Part shown: positions 1 to 10,300 of the stretch, in pieces
Position numbering within the stretch: the first letter of the stretch is position 1
How the letters are laid out: each line of letters starts with the position of its first letter
Assembly: GCF_001619585.1 (NCBI RefSeq)
Contig: NZ_LQNT01000009.1
Coordinates: 434,001 to 498,000 of the forward strand
DNA from: Bhargavaea cecembensis
Lineage (GTDB): Bacteria; Bacillota; Bacilli; Bacillales_A; Planococcaceae
Reading direction: 5' to 3'
DNA length: 64,000 bases
Notes under the pieces: generated by a model
What the model saw: the letters and a program-made list of their open reading frames with translations, nothing else
What the model was told of the DNA's origin: nothing
Database searches by the model: none
Program-made: the position numbers and the translations under genes

Positions 1-841
1 TGGTGAACCGTATCGTGTTCAGGTCATCAAAGAACATCAGCGACGGCGGGTCCGTCATTCCGATCTCGCTCATGCCTGAAGAGTCCGGATCCATCTCGAC
101 GAACGCGGACCGGAGAGCTTCCATAACCGCCGGATCGTACTTCAGATCGAAATCTGCTTCGGAAGGCGCATCGGAAAAAACAGTCAGCGAAGGTGTTGCT
201 TCCTTCAGCGCACCGATCATCCTGTCAAGAAACGCAGGATCGGCATCACCGAAGCTCGTCAGCCGGACACCGTCAATCCCTGTCTCAGCCACAAACGTAA
301 CGGCTGCATCGATCAGCGCGTCCTGTACCTCCTGATTTCCGAGATCCCAGTCGACAGTCTCGCCATCTTCAGAAGGGACTGCCCAGTTCTCCCGGCCGGA
401 TGCCCACTCATGATCCGGACTGACACCGCCCAGCGGGAAGTCCGCATAGACTTTCATGTCTGCTTCGTGATAAGCAGAAAGCATATCCTTCAGCTCATTT
501 TCCGTGCCGAAACGATCTTCAATTTCCCCGTAGGAAAGGACAGCACGGCCGTCATAGGTCGCCGTCTCGAAAATCGGTCCGATCGACACGACAGTGAATC
601 CCATGTCCTGGATATACTCCAATTTTTCCTGAAGTCCGGCAAAGTCACCGCCGTTGAAACCGTAGTTGTCGGTCGGATCGGCCCCCTGATCATTTTCCGT
701 CGTACCATTGAAGAACCGGTCTACGAGGGTATCATAAATGCTCTCATCCAGGACTGTCCGCTCTTCCGCAGAAACAGCCGGCAGCGCGGCAGTACCAATA
801 AGCAAAGCCGCACCGATTGCGGCAAATGTTTTCTTGAACAC
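1..841 (-). CDS. Secreted GH13 (alpha-amylase-like) protein, 5' part only, catalytic motifs degenerate
   Basis: The reading frame enters from the left edge, so only the first 280 residues are visible. The chosen GTG start has an AAGGAG ribosome site; an in-frame ATG lies 24 bases upstream. A signal peptide of about 25 residues ends near a VSA-type cleavage site. The sequence then follows the GH13 TIM-barrel pattern (SIYDTLVDRFFNG, then YGFNGGDFAGL). The usual catalytic motifs are altered. Region I (normally DxxxNH) reads DFPLGG from about residue 134. The nucleophile motif GxRLD reads GVRLT, with Thr195 in place of Asp. The NHD motif reads DLN near residue 275. No clear acid/base Glu is seen after the VFSD segment. 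Family membership is clear; loss of hydrolase activity is inferred. It may be a binding or structural protein outside the membrane. Confidence 0.82.
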   Translation of the reverse strand, partial: MFKKTFAAIGAALLIGTAALPAVSAEERTVLDESIYDTLVDRFFNGTTENDQGADPTDNYGFNGGDFAGLQEKLEYIQDMGFTVVSIGPIFETATYDGRAVLSYGEIEDRFGTENELKDMLSAYHEADMKVYADFPLGGVSPDHEWASGRENWAVPSEDGETVDWDLGNQEVQDALIDAAVTFVAETGIDGVRLTSFGDADPAFLDRMIGALKEATPSLTVFSDAPSEADFDLKYDPAVMEALRSAFVEMDPDSSGMSEIGMTDPPSLMFFDDLNTIRFT

Positions 842-1064
842 GTCTATCGTCACTCCTTGCTCCATCACCCGTTATTTTATCACTCCATACCGGACCGGGC
901 GACCCGTTTGGAAAGCCGGCAGATGAAAACTCGATGAAATGGGGCGAAAATGTGAAATTGCCCGGCCGGGATGATTCGTCAGCCCGAATCGTCAACGTTT
1001 CACCGCACATAATCAAAGTTTAAAAAGTTCATCAACGTCTCAGCTCATCTTCAGTGTTGCCCGA

Positions 1065-1111
1065 ACAAATAGAAAAAGCCGGAAACCGGTCCGAAGACCC
1101 GTTTCCGGCTT
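1065..1111 (-). terminator. Rho-independent terminator of yisL-like gene
   Basis: An 11-bp stem AAGCCGGAAAC/GTTTCCGGCTT (1076-1086 with 1101-1111) is followed on the minus strand by a T-rich tract. It sits just beyond the stop codon at 1119. Confidence 0.85.
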
Positions 1112-1118
1112 AATCCGC

Positions 1119-1490
1119 TCAGAAGAAATCCATGCCGACCGGCAGGCTGAAGCCGATAAACATCGTCGCAAGGAGGCTGATAAAGAACAGCGCCCAGAAG
1201 ACGGTGGTCGGCTTGTCTTTGTTCTGGCGGACAAGCACCATCTCCATGAATCCGATCGTCACGACACCAAGAAGGAACTTGACCCCGTACATGGCCGCAT
1301 CGGCGCTGGACCAGGCAAAGAACAGGAAAGCCCCGCTCAAAATGACAAGGATGTAAAAGAGACGGAGGATCATATGAACAATCTTGCGTCCCTTGCTCCC
1401 TTTTGCCATGACCGCCGCAACCAGGAAAAGAATGACTGCAACGACCCAGGTGAAGATGTGCAGATGTGTTGTATCCGTAAAGACGCCCAA
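1119..1490 (-). CDS. yisL: YisL family (UPF0344/DUF1516) membrane protein
   Basis: A 123-residue protein with four predicted membrane helices. It carries the family features THLHIFTWVV at the N-terminus and MILRLFYILVILSG in the middle. The TTG start is preceded by GAGGTGG at good spacing. It lies directly downstream of a yisK homologue on the same strand, an adjacency also found in Bacillus subtilis. The molecular function of the family is unknown. The identification rests on length, topology, motif pattern and neighbour, so it is fairly secure; any role in envelope physiology is inference. Confidence 0.85.
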   Translation of the reverse strand: MGVFTDTTHLHIFTWVVAVILFLVAAVMAKGSKGRKIVHMILRLFYILVILSGAFLFFAWSSADAAMYGVKFLLGVVTIGFMEMVLVRQNKDKPTTVFWALFFISLLATMFIGFSLPVGMDFF

Positions 1491-1562
1491 CTATTCCACC
1501 TCATTTTCTATGATTGCCCTCTTATCCTACCACAAGCCGGCACCGGCAATCACGCGGGATGG

Positions 1563-2465
1563 TCAGGCGAATGTGTTCGAAAGCGTACCGATTCCCTCGA
1601 TCGAAACTTTCACCGTGTCACCGGTCCTGATGAAGGACGGCGGGTTCATCCCTTTCCCCACACCCGACGGCGTTCCTGTGAGAATAACATCGCCAGGCTC
1701 AAGCGTGACATAAAGGGAGACCTGTGAGATCAGTTCGTCGATCGGGAAGATCATGTCTTTTGTATTGCCGTTCTGGCGCACATCCCCGTTGACTTTGGTC
1801 ACGAGAGACAGGTTCTGCGGATCCGGAATCTCATCTTTAGTTACGAGGTAAGGTCCCATCGGGCACGACTTGTCCAGGCTTTTTCCGAGGAAGAATTGCA
1901 CGTGGGAAGCCTGAACGTCACGAGCGGTGATGTCATTGGCGATCGTGTACCCGAAAATGTGGTCGTAGGCAAGCGCCTTCCGGATATTCCGGCCGCCTTT
2001 CCCGATGACGATTGCCAGTTCACCTTCATAATCCAGGCTTTCCGTAACGCCGGCATGAGCCGGCAATTCCTCTTCGTCTGCCGCGATGGAAGTCGGCGCC
2101 TTCGTGAAGACGACCAGCTTTTCAGGCGGGCGGTCTCCCCCCATCTCGGTTACATGGTCAGCATAGTTTTTCCCGATGCAGATGACGTTTTTCGGTGTTC
2201 TCGGAATCGGCGCGGTCCACTCGATTTCATCAAACCCGTGTTTATAGGACTCCGGTTCGCCGGAAGTTTCCGCACGCTCGACCAGCCGGCGGATTCCCTC
2301 CACAAATTCATGGCCTTCCGCGATGCCGTCGATGATATGCGCCGGGAACGGTTCCCCTTCCCCGAGTGCTTCATGGATGGCCGCAAGATCCCATACGGCC
2401 TCCTCCTTTTTCACCTTGGGGCCGAAACGCTGTTTCCCTTTATACCGGAACGATAACAATTTCAT
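1563..2465 (-). CDS. yisK: Fumarylacetoacetate hydrolase-family protein YisK
   Basis: A 300-residue cytosolic protein. An N-terminal domain of about 90 residues precedes the FAH catalytic fold. The metal-binding pattern is visible: ICIGKNYADHVTEMG near residue 95, the ESLDYEGELAIVIGK segment, and ITARDVQ further on. The C-terminal half has GDVILTGTPSGVG, typical of the family. Bacillus subtilis YisK has oxaloacetate decarboxylase activity and associates with the cell-shape protein Mbl, whose gene also lies in this window at 60356-61351. The ATG start follows GGAAAGGATGG. It is followed by yisL and probably shares its transcript. Confidence 0.88.
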   Translation of the reverse strand: MKLLSFRYKGKQRFGPKVKKEEAVWDLAAIHEALGEGEPFPAHIIDGIAEGHEFVEGIRRLVERAETSGEPESYKHGFDEIEWTAPIPRTPKNVICIGKNYADHVTEMGGDRPPEKLVVFTKAPTSIAADEEELPAHAGVTESLDYEGELAIVIGKGGRNIRKALAYDHIFGYTIANDITARDVQASHVQFFLGKSLDKSCPMGPYLVTKDEIPDPQNLSLVTKVNGDVRQNGNTKDMIFPIDELISQVSLYVTLEPGDVILTGTPSGVGKGMNPPSFIRTGDTVKVSIEGIGTLSNTFA

Positions 2466-2546
2466 CTTGACGCCATCCTTTCCATTCTGGTTGGTTGTGC
2501 TTGTTTAGAAGATACGACAGATAGTCGGAGATTCCTCTAAATTTCG

Positions 2547-3707
2547 TCATTTCCCGTAAGTGAGCCTGCGCCAGATGCGCTCGAACGGCCCCTGCCTGAA
2601 CTTCTGGAAATACAGGTCGGCGAGGATGCACTGGATGGCAAAGATGGCCACCGCAAGCCAGGTTCCGAGCGATACCGACACCTTGCCGTAATAGCCAAGG
2701 CCATACGAGTAGAAGATGAGGGTCGCAATGATCGACTGGGTCAGATATACAGTCAGTGACATCCGTCCCGCGGATGCGATCGGATGGAACACTTTCCGGC
2801 CGAGACCCGATTGCAGGAGCAGGAGGACGAGTCCGACATAGCCGACGGTCAAAAGCGGCCCGCCGAGTAAATCCTGCACCATTTGTGAAGTGTAGCGCAG
2901 TTCGGTGAAATACGGCAGCGCTTTTAGAGACAGTCCGGCAGCCGTGAACAGCACGGCGGGGAGGATCCACTTTTTCCAGCTGTCTGAGGCCTTTTCAATC
3001 AGACGGAGCTTCCCTGCCGCGGCTCCGAACATGAAGAGCGGCAGGATCATGAAGATCGCCATCGGAATCGATGCCGTATTCATGAACAGCCAGTCTGCGG
3101 CACGCTGTGCGGTCACTTCACCGAACGACCCGCCGGCATAGGCCTCGATTGAGCGGTTGATGTTGGTGATGTCGACATACGCACCCAACATGCCATCGGG
3201 ATCCAGCTTTTCCGCGAAGAAGGTCAGAATTGTCAGCAGCGCCATCGGCACGATATAGACAACCGCCCCGATAGCCGTCAGTACAGTTGCCGGAAGCCGG
3301 AGCATCCACATGAAGATCAGGCCCATCAGCGCATAGGTGATCAGGATATCTCCCGGCCAGATAAGGAAGGCATGGATGATTCCGAAAAGCAGGAGGACAC
3401 CCATCCTTTTTGCGGCCGTCGGAACAAACGGCCGCCCCAGACGGACGGACTTCTCATACTGCATATTCATTCCGTAACCGAATAGCATGGCAAACAGCGG
3501 ATAGAAGCTGCTCTGGAACAGGATGTCCACCCACATATGGGAGACCTCATCGCTGAGCGACCGGAACCATGTGAACGGATCGATATAGACGTATGGTGTA
3601 TGGAAGAACAGCATGTTCGCGACGAAGATGCCGAGCAGGGCAACCCCCCTCAGATAATCCAGCGCCGCGATCCGTTCATTTGATGCGGTCGGTTTCAGTG
3701 TCGGCAA
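2547..3707 (-). CDS. DUF418/YeiB-family membrane protein
   Basis: A 386-residue integral membrane protein with about ten hydrophobic segments. It has the family N-terminus RIAALDYLRGVALLGIFVANM and a C-terminal DUF418-like region ending LYFQKFRQGPFERIWRRLTYG. The TTG start is preceded by GGGGGATC. It overlaps the end of addA by 32 bases on the same strand, so translational coupling with addBA is likely. The substrate or function of YeiB-like proteins is not established; the fold resembles acyltransferase-3-like membrane proteins. Any link to DNA repair is positional only. Confidence 0.85.
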   Translation of the reverse strand: MPTLKPTASNERIAALDYLRGVALLGIFVANMLFFHTPYVYIDPFTWFRSLSDEVSHMWVDILFQSSFYPLFAMLFGYGMNMQYEKSVRLGRPFVPTAAKRMGVLLLFGIIHAFLIWPGDILITYALMGLIFMWMLRLPATVLTAIGAVVYIVPMALLTILTFFAEKLDPDGMLGAYVDITNINRSIEAYAGGSFGEVTAQRAADWLFMNTASIPMAIFMILPLFMFGAAAGKLRLIEKASDSWKKWILPAVLFTAAGLSLKALPYFTELRYTSQMVQDLLGGPLLTVGYVGLVLLLLQSGLGRKVFHPIASAGRMSLTVYLTQSIIATLIFYSYGLGYYGKVSVSLGTWLAVAIFAIQCILADLYFQKFRQGPFERIWRRLTYGK

Positions 3708-6700
3708 AATGATCCCCCCGGATGGTCAATACTCGCTCCCCGTCAAACAGGTACAGGAGCTTCTCTTTGATGTTGATGTCAAGAATGTCACCGATCGCCC
3801 GGGCGTAGAGTGACAGCTGGACGCCATAGCGCTCGGCCATCGCGGCCTCGAGCGATGCCTCCGATCGGAACATGCCCGTCCGGTCGGTTTTATAATCAAG
3901 CAGAACCCAGCCGTCCTTTTCGCGGAAGAGGCAGTCGGCGATTCCCTGCAGGATCTGACGGTCTCCGTCTCCCGCATCAAGTCCGTAGGTGAACGGCAGT
4001 TCCCGGCGGACATCAGAGGATTTCCGGATGCGTTCGTAGAGCGGCGTCCCGAAGAAACGGGCGATTGCCGCCGCATCCACTTCCCTTGCCTCCTCATTCG
4101 TGATCAGTTCCCGGCGGGTGAGTTCTGTGATCAGGTTCTGTACATCACGCACGGTCTGCTGGCGCGAAAGGTCGATATGCTGCATGATCGTGTGCATCGC
4201 CGTCCCGATTTCCGCCGCGGTAAGCGTCCGCTCCTGCATGAATTCAGGCCGGTCGTGCATATACATCGGCCGGACCTCATCCGAATGGGTCATGAACGGA
4301 TCCGGCTCTTCCGCGTTTTCCAGCAGCCACATCCTCTTTACATCGCTTACGGATTGCTTCGAGCGTTTCCGGACCGACGCACTGTGGGGATAGGAGGCAG
4401 TGAAGCGTCTGAGCACCTCTTCTGCCGCACGGCTGTCCGGCATTTGCTCGGGCCGGTCCTCTTCCGCAGCAATTTCAGCAGCCGGCCCGATTTCGGCCGA
4501 AAGTTCGGACGGTGACAGAAACTCAATGTTCCAGGCGGAACGGTCATCAATCAGTTGGCCGCCCGGGACCACACCGTAAGGAGCAAATGCCCGGTGTCGC
4601 GCCACTGCGGGCCCGATCCAGTCCAGATAACCTGCGGCGCGCGATCGGATGTACTCCGGCAGCCGCTCGCCCGGGGAAAGCTGGCCTTCCTGCCACTTCA
4701 TGACCGCCGCCTCCGGGTCCTTCACCGAACCGATCAGGTGAAGGGCCTCTTTGGCACGCGTCATGGCGACATAAAGGACCCGCATCTCCTCTGCCCGCAT
4801 CTCGAGCTCCTTCTTTTCCCGGATTGCAAGGAACGGCAGCGACGTGTACTGGATACGGTTGTCCGGGTCCACCGCCTTGACCGCAAGGCCGAAGTGCTGG
4901 TCAAAGAGATAGGGCTGGTTAAAGTCCATCTTGTTGAATTGCCGCCCTGCCCCCGCGACGAACACATGCGGAAACTCCAGTCCCTTGGATGAGTGGATCG
5001 TCATGATCCGGACGACATCGTCCTGCTCCCCGACAGCTTTTGCGGTTCCCATATCATCACCGCGGCGTCTCATCCTGTCGATGAACCGCAGGAAACGGAA
5101 CAGCCCCCTGAAGGACGTCCTCTCGTACTGAATCGCCCGGTCGTGCAGGGCGCGGAGGTTCGCCTGGCGCTGCTTGCCATTCGGCATGGCGCCTGCCATC
5201 TCATAGTAATGGGTATCCAGGTACACCTGCCAGATCAGGTCTGCAAGCGATCCGCGGCGCGCAAGGTCCCTCCACTCTTCGAAGTGGACATAAAACCGGC
5301 GGATCTTCTCTTCCGTCTCCGCCGGAATGCCGGCGGAGATCCCGTTCCGGACGTATTGCCTGAGCGCCTCATAGTACGGTTCATCCGGCGCTGCCAGGCG
5401 GATCTTAGCCAGCTCGTTTTCACCGAGCCCAATGAACGGTGCCCGGAGCACGGAGGCGAACGGGATGTCCTGGTACGGATTGTCGATGACACGGAGCGTA
5501 TTCAGCATGATCATCACTTCGATGGCGTCAAAATAGCCCCCGGACGTTTCGGCATAAACCGGTATACCCGCAAGCTTCAGCTCTTCCGCAATTTCGCCCG
5601 ACCATGTCATCGAACGCATAAGGATGACAATATCCCGGTAACGGAGCGGGCGGGTGCCGCCCGTCCAAGGATCGGTCACCTCTGCGCCGGACTCCATGAG
5701 CCGCCGGATCTCCCGGATGATTGCCCTCGCTTCCATCTGCGGCTTCTTAAGTTCCTCGTCTGTTTCTGAGGCCTCTTCTCCGTCATCTTCCTGTTCCTCA
5801 TGGATGATGGTCAGCGTGGCCGGCCTCCCCGTTCCCGGGTATGGAGCACCGGGCTTGAGGGCCGCGGCTTCGTCATAGTCGATTTCACCGACCCGTGCGC
5901 CCATTATCTGGCGGAACACATAGTTCGTCGCATCGAGCACTTCCCTCCGGCTCCGGAAGTTCGCATTCAAGTCGATTTTCATGCCAGTGCCGCCCGCGTC
6001 CCCGTTGAAATTGAGATACTTCCCGAGGAACAGCATCGGCTCGGCCAGGCGGAAACGGTAGATCGACTGTTTCACATCACCGACCATGAACAGATTGCCG
6101 TCCGCGTTTTCCCCGCTTTTGACGAGCGAGACGATTGTCTCCTGCAGGCGGTTCGTATCCTGGTATTCGTCGACCAGCACTTCTCTGAAGCGGTCCCGGA
6201 AGTCGTGGGCAATCTCCGACGGCACAAGCGTGCCGTCCCGCTCATCGGACAGGATGGCGAGCGCAAGGTGCTCAAGGTCGGAAAAGTCGACGATGCCCCG
6301 GTTCTTTTTCACTTCGGCATACCGCTCGCCGAACCGGATCGTCAGGCTGACAAGTGTATCCATCATCGGTGCCATGAGCCTCATTTCTTCCAGGAGACGG
6401 GCAGGCGTCCGGACAAAGTAGGATTCCTTCAGTCCGTTAACGAGCTTTTTGATGTCATTCCGCTTTTTCTTGGCCCGCTCCGCAAGCTCTTCATCACAGC
6501 TGTCCTTACGGATCGTGGCGGCCTTGGCCCACTTGATGGCGGAAAAGGCATGGTATGCCTCTTCCCACGTGCCGCCTTCCATGATCCTGAGAAGGGAGCC
6601 GACCAGGGTGCCGTCTTCTTCAGCGGTCGCAGCAAGAGGCGCCGGGCCGTCCGGCAGGCGGGCGATGCGGCCCACTTCAGCTGCCATCGATACAGCCTCT

Positions 6701-7398
6701 TCCAGCTGGTGGCGGATTGCCTCCTTGAGCGGCCCGATAAACGGCAGGCTGTCGATGTCCGCATCAGGCGGGAGGTGATACTGCCTCGGGATGCTCCGCA
6801 GCCATTCCTCCGGTTTCGGATGAACGCGGGAGTAGTCGTAAAGCTTATCGATCAGCACTTCGATCGCCTGGTCGTCACGGTCGGATGTGAAGCTGTCCGC
6901 GAGCCTGTATACCGGTTCCGGATTTTCCGAGCCGTATGCTTCTTCAAGAACACGGCTGACTACGTCATCCCGGAGCAGCGCCGCCTCCGCGGTGTCCGCA
7001 ATCCGGAATCCCGGGTCGAGGTCCAGCACATAGGCATACTGCCGTACGATGTTCATGCAGAACGAGTGGAGCGTCGAAATCTGCGCTTTGTTAAGGAGGC
7101 TGAGCTGGCGCCGGAGACGCGTGGAAGACGGGTTCATTTCAATCGCCTCTTCAAGTGCCGTCGCCATCCGGTGACGCATTTCAGCCGCAGCCGCATTCGT
7201 GAATGTCACGACTAGCAGTTCATCGACGTCAATCGGATCCTCCGGGTCGGTCACCTTGCCGATCAGGCGGTTGATCAGGACAGCCGTCTTTCCTGAACCG
7301 GCTGCGGCCGAGACGAGCAGGTCGCTGCCTGATGCATGGATCGCCCTCCATTGGGCATCCGTCCACGTTGCATCAGCGGGTTTCGCCGGTATCTTCAT
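3676..7398 (-). CDS. addA: ATP-dependent helicase/nuclease subunit A (AddA)
   Basis: A UvrD-like helicase with a C-terminal RecB-type nuclease, about 1240 residues. It forms the AddAB helicase-nuclease that resects double-strand breaks and loads RecA. Walker A SAAAGSGKTA is near residues 31-40, VDEYQDTN is the DExx box, and VRIMTIHSSKGLEFPHVFVAG is a later helicase motif. The nuclease motif LLDYKTDRTG lies in the last 100 residues. The ATG at 7398 is preferred over an upstream TTG because GGAGG lies about 9 bases before it. The start overlaps the end of addB, indicating coupled translation. Length matches the family. Confidence 0.97.
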   Translation of the reverse strand: MKIPAKPADATWTDAQWRAIHASGSDLLVSAAAGSGKTAVLINRLIGKVTDPEDPIDVDELLVVTFTNAAAAEMRHRMATALEEAIEMNPSSTRLRRQLSLLNKAQISTLHSFCMNIVRQYAYVLDLDPGFRIADTAEAALLRDDVVSRVLEEAYGSENPEPVYRLADSFTSDRDDQAIEVLIDKLYDYSRVHPKPEEWLRSIPRQYHLPPDADIDSLPFIGPLKEAIRHQLEEAVSMAAEVGRIARLPDGPAPLAATAEEDGTLVGSLLRIMEGGTWEEAYHAFSAIKWAKAATIRKDSCDEELAERAKKKRNDIKKLVNGLKESYFVRTPARLLEEMRLMAPMMDTLVSLTIRFGERYAEVKKNRGIVDFSDLEHLALAILSDERDGTLVPSEIAHDFRDRFREVLVDEYQDTNRLQETIVSLVKSGENADGNLFMVGDVKQSIYRFRLAEPMLFLGKYLNFNGDAGGTGMKIDLNANFRSRREVLDATNYVFRQIMGARVGEIDYDEAAALKPGAPYPGTGRPATLTIIHEEQEDDGEEASETDEELKKPQMEARAIIREIRRLMESGAEVTDPWTGGTRPLRYRDIVILMRSMTWSGEIAEELKLAGIPVYAETSGGYFDAIEVMIMLNTLRVIDNPYQDIPFASVLRAPFIGLGENELAKIRLAAPDEPYYEALRQYVRNGISAGIPAETEEKIRRFYVHFEEWRDLARRGSLADLIWQVYLDTHYYEMAGAMPNGKQRQANLRALHDRAIQYERTSFRGLFRFLRFIDRMRRRGDDMGTAKAVGEQDDVVRIMTIHSSKGLEFPHVFVAGAGRQFNKMDFNQPYLFDQHFGLAVKAVDPDNRIQYTSLPFLAIREKKELEMRAEEMRVLYVAMTRAKEALHLIGSVKDPEAAVMKWQEGQLSPGERLPEYIRSRAAGYLDWIGPAVARHRAFAPYGVVPGGQLIDDRSAWNIEFLSPSELSAEIGPAAEIAAEEDRPEQMPDSRAAEEVLRRFTASYPHSASVRKRSKQSVSDVKRMWLLENAEEPDPFMTHSDEVRPMYMHDRPEFMQERTLTAAEIGTAMHTIMQHIDLSRQQTVRDVQNLITELTRRELITNEEAREVDAAAIARFFGTPLYERIRKSSDVRRELPFTYGLDAGDGDRQILQGIADCLFREKDGWVLLDYKTDRTGMFRSEASLEAAMAERYGVQLSLYARAIGDILDINIKEKLLYLFDGERVLTIRGDHFADTETDRIK

Positions 7399-10300
7399 CT
7401 CCAAGCACCTCCTTCTTCATCATTTTTATCGACTCTTCGGGAGTCAGCTGGCGCAGGGCCTGATAGCGCTGTGCCGGGTCAGCCGGGTCAAACTGGCAGA
7501 CGGACCGGTACGCACACGTCTGGCAGGGCATCCGATCTTTCATCCTGTAAGGCAGCACCCGGGTGTCGCCTTCAATCATGGAATCGCCGGCCTGCCTGTG
7601 CTTGCGGCGCACATACTCTCTCATGAGCGAGAGGCTTTCCGGACCGAGCACCTTGGACGTTTTCGAGAATGTGCCGTTTTTGTTCATCCGGACAGGAATC
7701 GTATCGGAAGAGCCATCGAGGCTTTTGTCCATTTCAAGGACGACGTCTGGGTTGTCGAGGACATAACCATTCATCCGGTAGGACTTCATTGCCTCCGCCT
7801 CGATTTCTGCCTCGTCCATCACGCCTGACTCGGCACGGAGCATCGGGTTATGCACGTGCATATACAGAACCCCTGCAGGGAGCGCTTCACTGCCAAACCA
7901 CTCATCGGAATTGAGGAGTGCGACATCCAGATAAGTCAGCATTTGGAGCGACAGGCCGTAGTACACCTCCGCAAGGTCCAGTGCCCTGGCCGAAGACTTA
8001 TAGTCGACGACACGGATAAACGGCTTCCCGTCAACCTCCGCAGCATCCACCCGGTCAATCCGCCCCCTCAGCTGCATCGTCCCGCCCCTCTTCAGAGGTA
8101 CACGTAAAGGAGGGAATTTCTCTCCGGGGCCGAATGCCGCCTCAATGGCCACGGGGCTGAACCCGGAGTGCTTGGCCTGTTTCGAGAGGCCCAGAAGCGT
8201 CCGCTGGATAATTCTTGTGATTTTTCTCTTAATATAAGTGTATCTGCTGGAACTCAGCAGGATCTGATTAAAGAAATAAGGACTGATCGCTTCCACGGCA
8301 TCCCTGGCGAGCGTCAGGCATTCTGTTTGGCTAAGGGAGCCCCATGGCAGATTCCGCCGTCCGGTCTCATCGGAGATCCATTTCAGCGCGGCATGGAACA
8401 GATCACCAAGTGCCGGCGGATCAAGCGTGAACTCGCCGCGCTCGCGCAGTTTCAGCCCAAAGCTTGCATAATGCTGGAATGGGCAGCTGAAATACGATTC
8501 GACCCGTGAAACGCTAGAGCCGATCTCTTTGCCGTATAGTGCGGACGTGACACCCGGCTCGAGCCGCTCCGTCCCGCGCCTGCGTGACGGACGGAACACC
8601 TTGCCGAAGATCATCGACCAGTACGGATCGTTCCGGTAAAAGTCGATGGCCGAACGCCAGGGTACAGATAGTTCCCCTTCGCTTTCCTCGTGCCGCAGCC
8701 GGGCGGATGCGTACCGGAGCGTCGCTCTCGGATGGCTGATATATTCCTTCCAGCTTTCCTCCTCCGGGAGGTCCGCCGGATCATTGAGCACATCTGATTC
8801 GGCCGCATCCGGCAGGATCTGTCTGATGCGCTTCAGATATAGGGATGGAATCAGCGCCTTTCCTTCGGCGTCAGAAGCCGGATAGGAGATGAACAGTTTC
8901 GAGGAAGCCGTCGTGAATGCGCGGTATGCCATGTACATTTCGTCCATGAGCCGCATTTTCGTCGTCGGCGCCAGTTCGAATCCGATTTCCATGAACCATT
9001 CCCGCTCCCGGTCGGACAGGAGTCCTTCCTGGTCGATGCGCTTCGGAAACACGCCGTCATTGACGCCGATGATAAAGACAGCCTCCATATCCATCAGCCT
9101 CGAGATGTCGGCGGTCGTCACCGTAACCTGGTCAATCGACGGGGGAATGCGGGCAAACTCGAGCGTATCGAACCCTTCATCAAGAATTTGGATGAATTCA
9201 CCGAGTGGACGCTCCCGGTCGCCAAACATGAGAACGAACTGGTCCAGCACTCCGATCCAGGAATTCCAGGCCTGGTCGTGTTCCGCCGCTTCGAATAACC
9301 GTCCTGCCTCTTCTTCGTGCTTTCTCAGGTCGACGATCTTGTCAAACACCTGAAGCTCCTCCATGAACGTAAAGAGGGTCGTGGCGATGTCACGTCCCGT
9401 CCTTCCCCTGCGAAGGCGGGCCTCGAGGTTGGCGAGCGGTTCACGGACGGCATCCCGGATCAGATGAATGTCTTCCTGCATCGCCAGCTCCTCATCGGTC
9501 TGCACGTTGCGGTGGAACTCCAGGCCGCGGTAGCGTTTTACCTGCCAGCGCTTTTCGTCGAACCAGCGCTCCCCCCGGATACCGTTTGCCAGCACGAAAT
9601 TTTCGAGACGGTCCGCGCGGTCGCGCCACTCCGACGGATCTGCCCCGTGCGGGAAAAACAAGTCGGTCTTGACTGCGCGGAAGATGTCTTCATACTCCCA
9701 CCCTTCCGCCACCGCCTCGAGCACCGAACGGCTGAACTCGATCAGGGGGTGATGGAGCATCGGCTTTTTCCGGCTGATGAAGACAGGGACGTCATAAAGC
9801 GGAAACACCGTCTCGATCAGCTCGTCATAGACTTCGGGCTGACGGTAAAGGATGGCCATGTCCCGGTAGCGCATTCCGGACATCATGAGATTCCGGATCC
9901 TCCTTGCCACGGCATGGACTTCGGCCCTCGCATCCGCCGCGCGGATCAGCTCCACATCCCCTTCCGCTGATGCAGTCGGCGCCGGGTATTGATCAAACAC
10001 CGATTCCAGATGGGCGAGTGCCCTGCTCTTGAAACGGCGGGGAATTCCCAGGTGGATACTGTCTTCGGTATCCACCCCGTTCCGCTTGGCGGAATCCATC
10101 AGCCGGGCCGCACTTCCCTGAGCATTAAAAAATAATTGGGACCCTGTCGGTGCCCCGTATGGATCTTCCATCGGCAGGACGACCGTCACGCGCCTGGCGT
10201 GCTTCATAAGCTCCTCGACAATTTCCAGCTCCCGTGTCGTGAAGGTAACAAAGCCGTCCACATATACTTCCGCATCCTTTACCAGATCGGAATTCCGGAT

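Noticed and set aside
5800-7215. Long open frame of about 470 codons on the plus strand
   Set aside because: It is antisense to addA, has no ribosome site or recognisable domain and shows the composition of a high-GC shadow frame.
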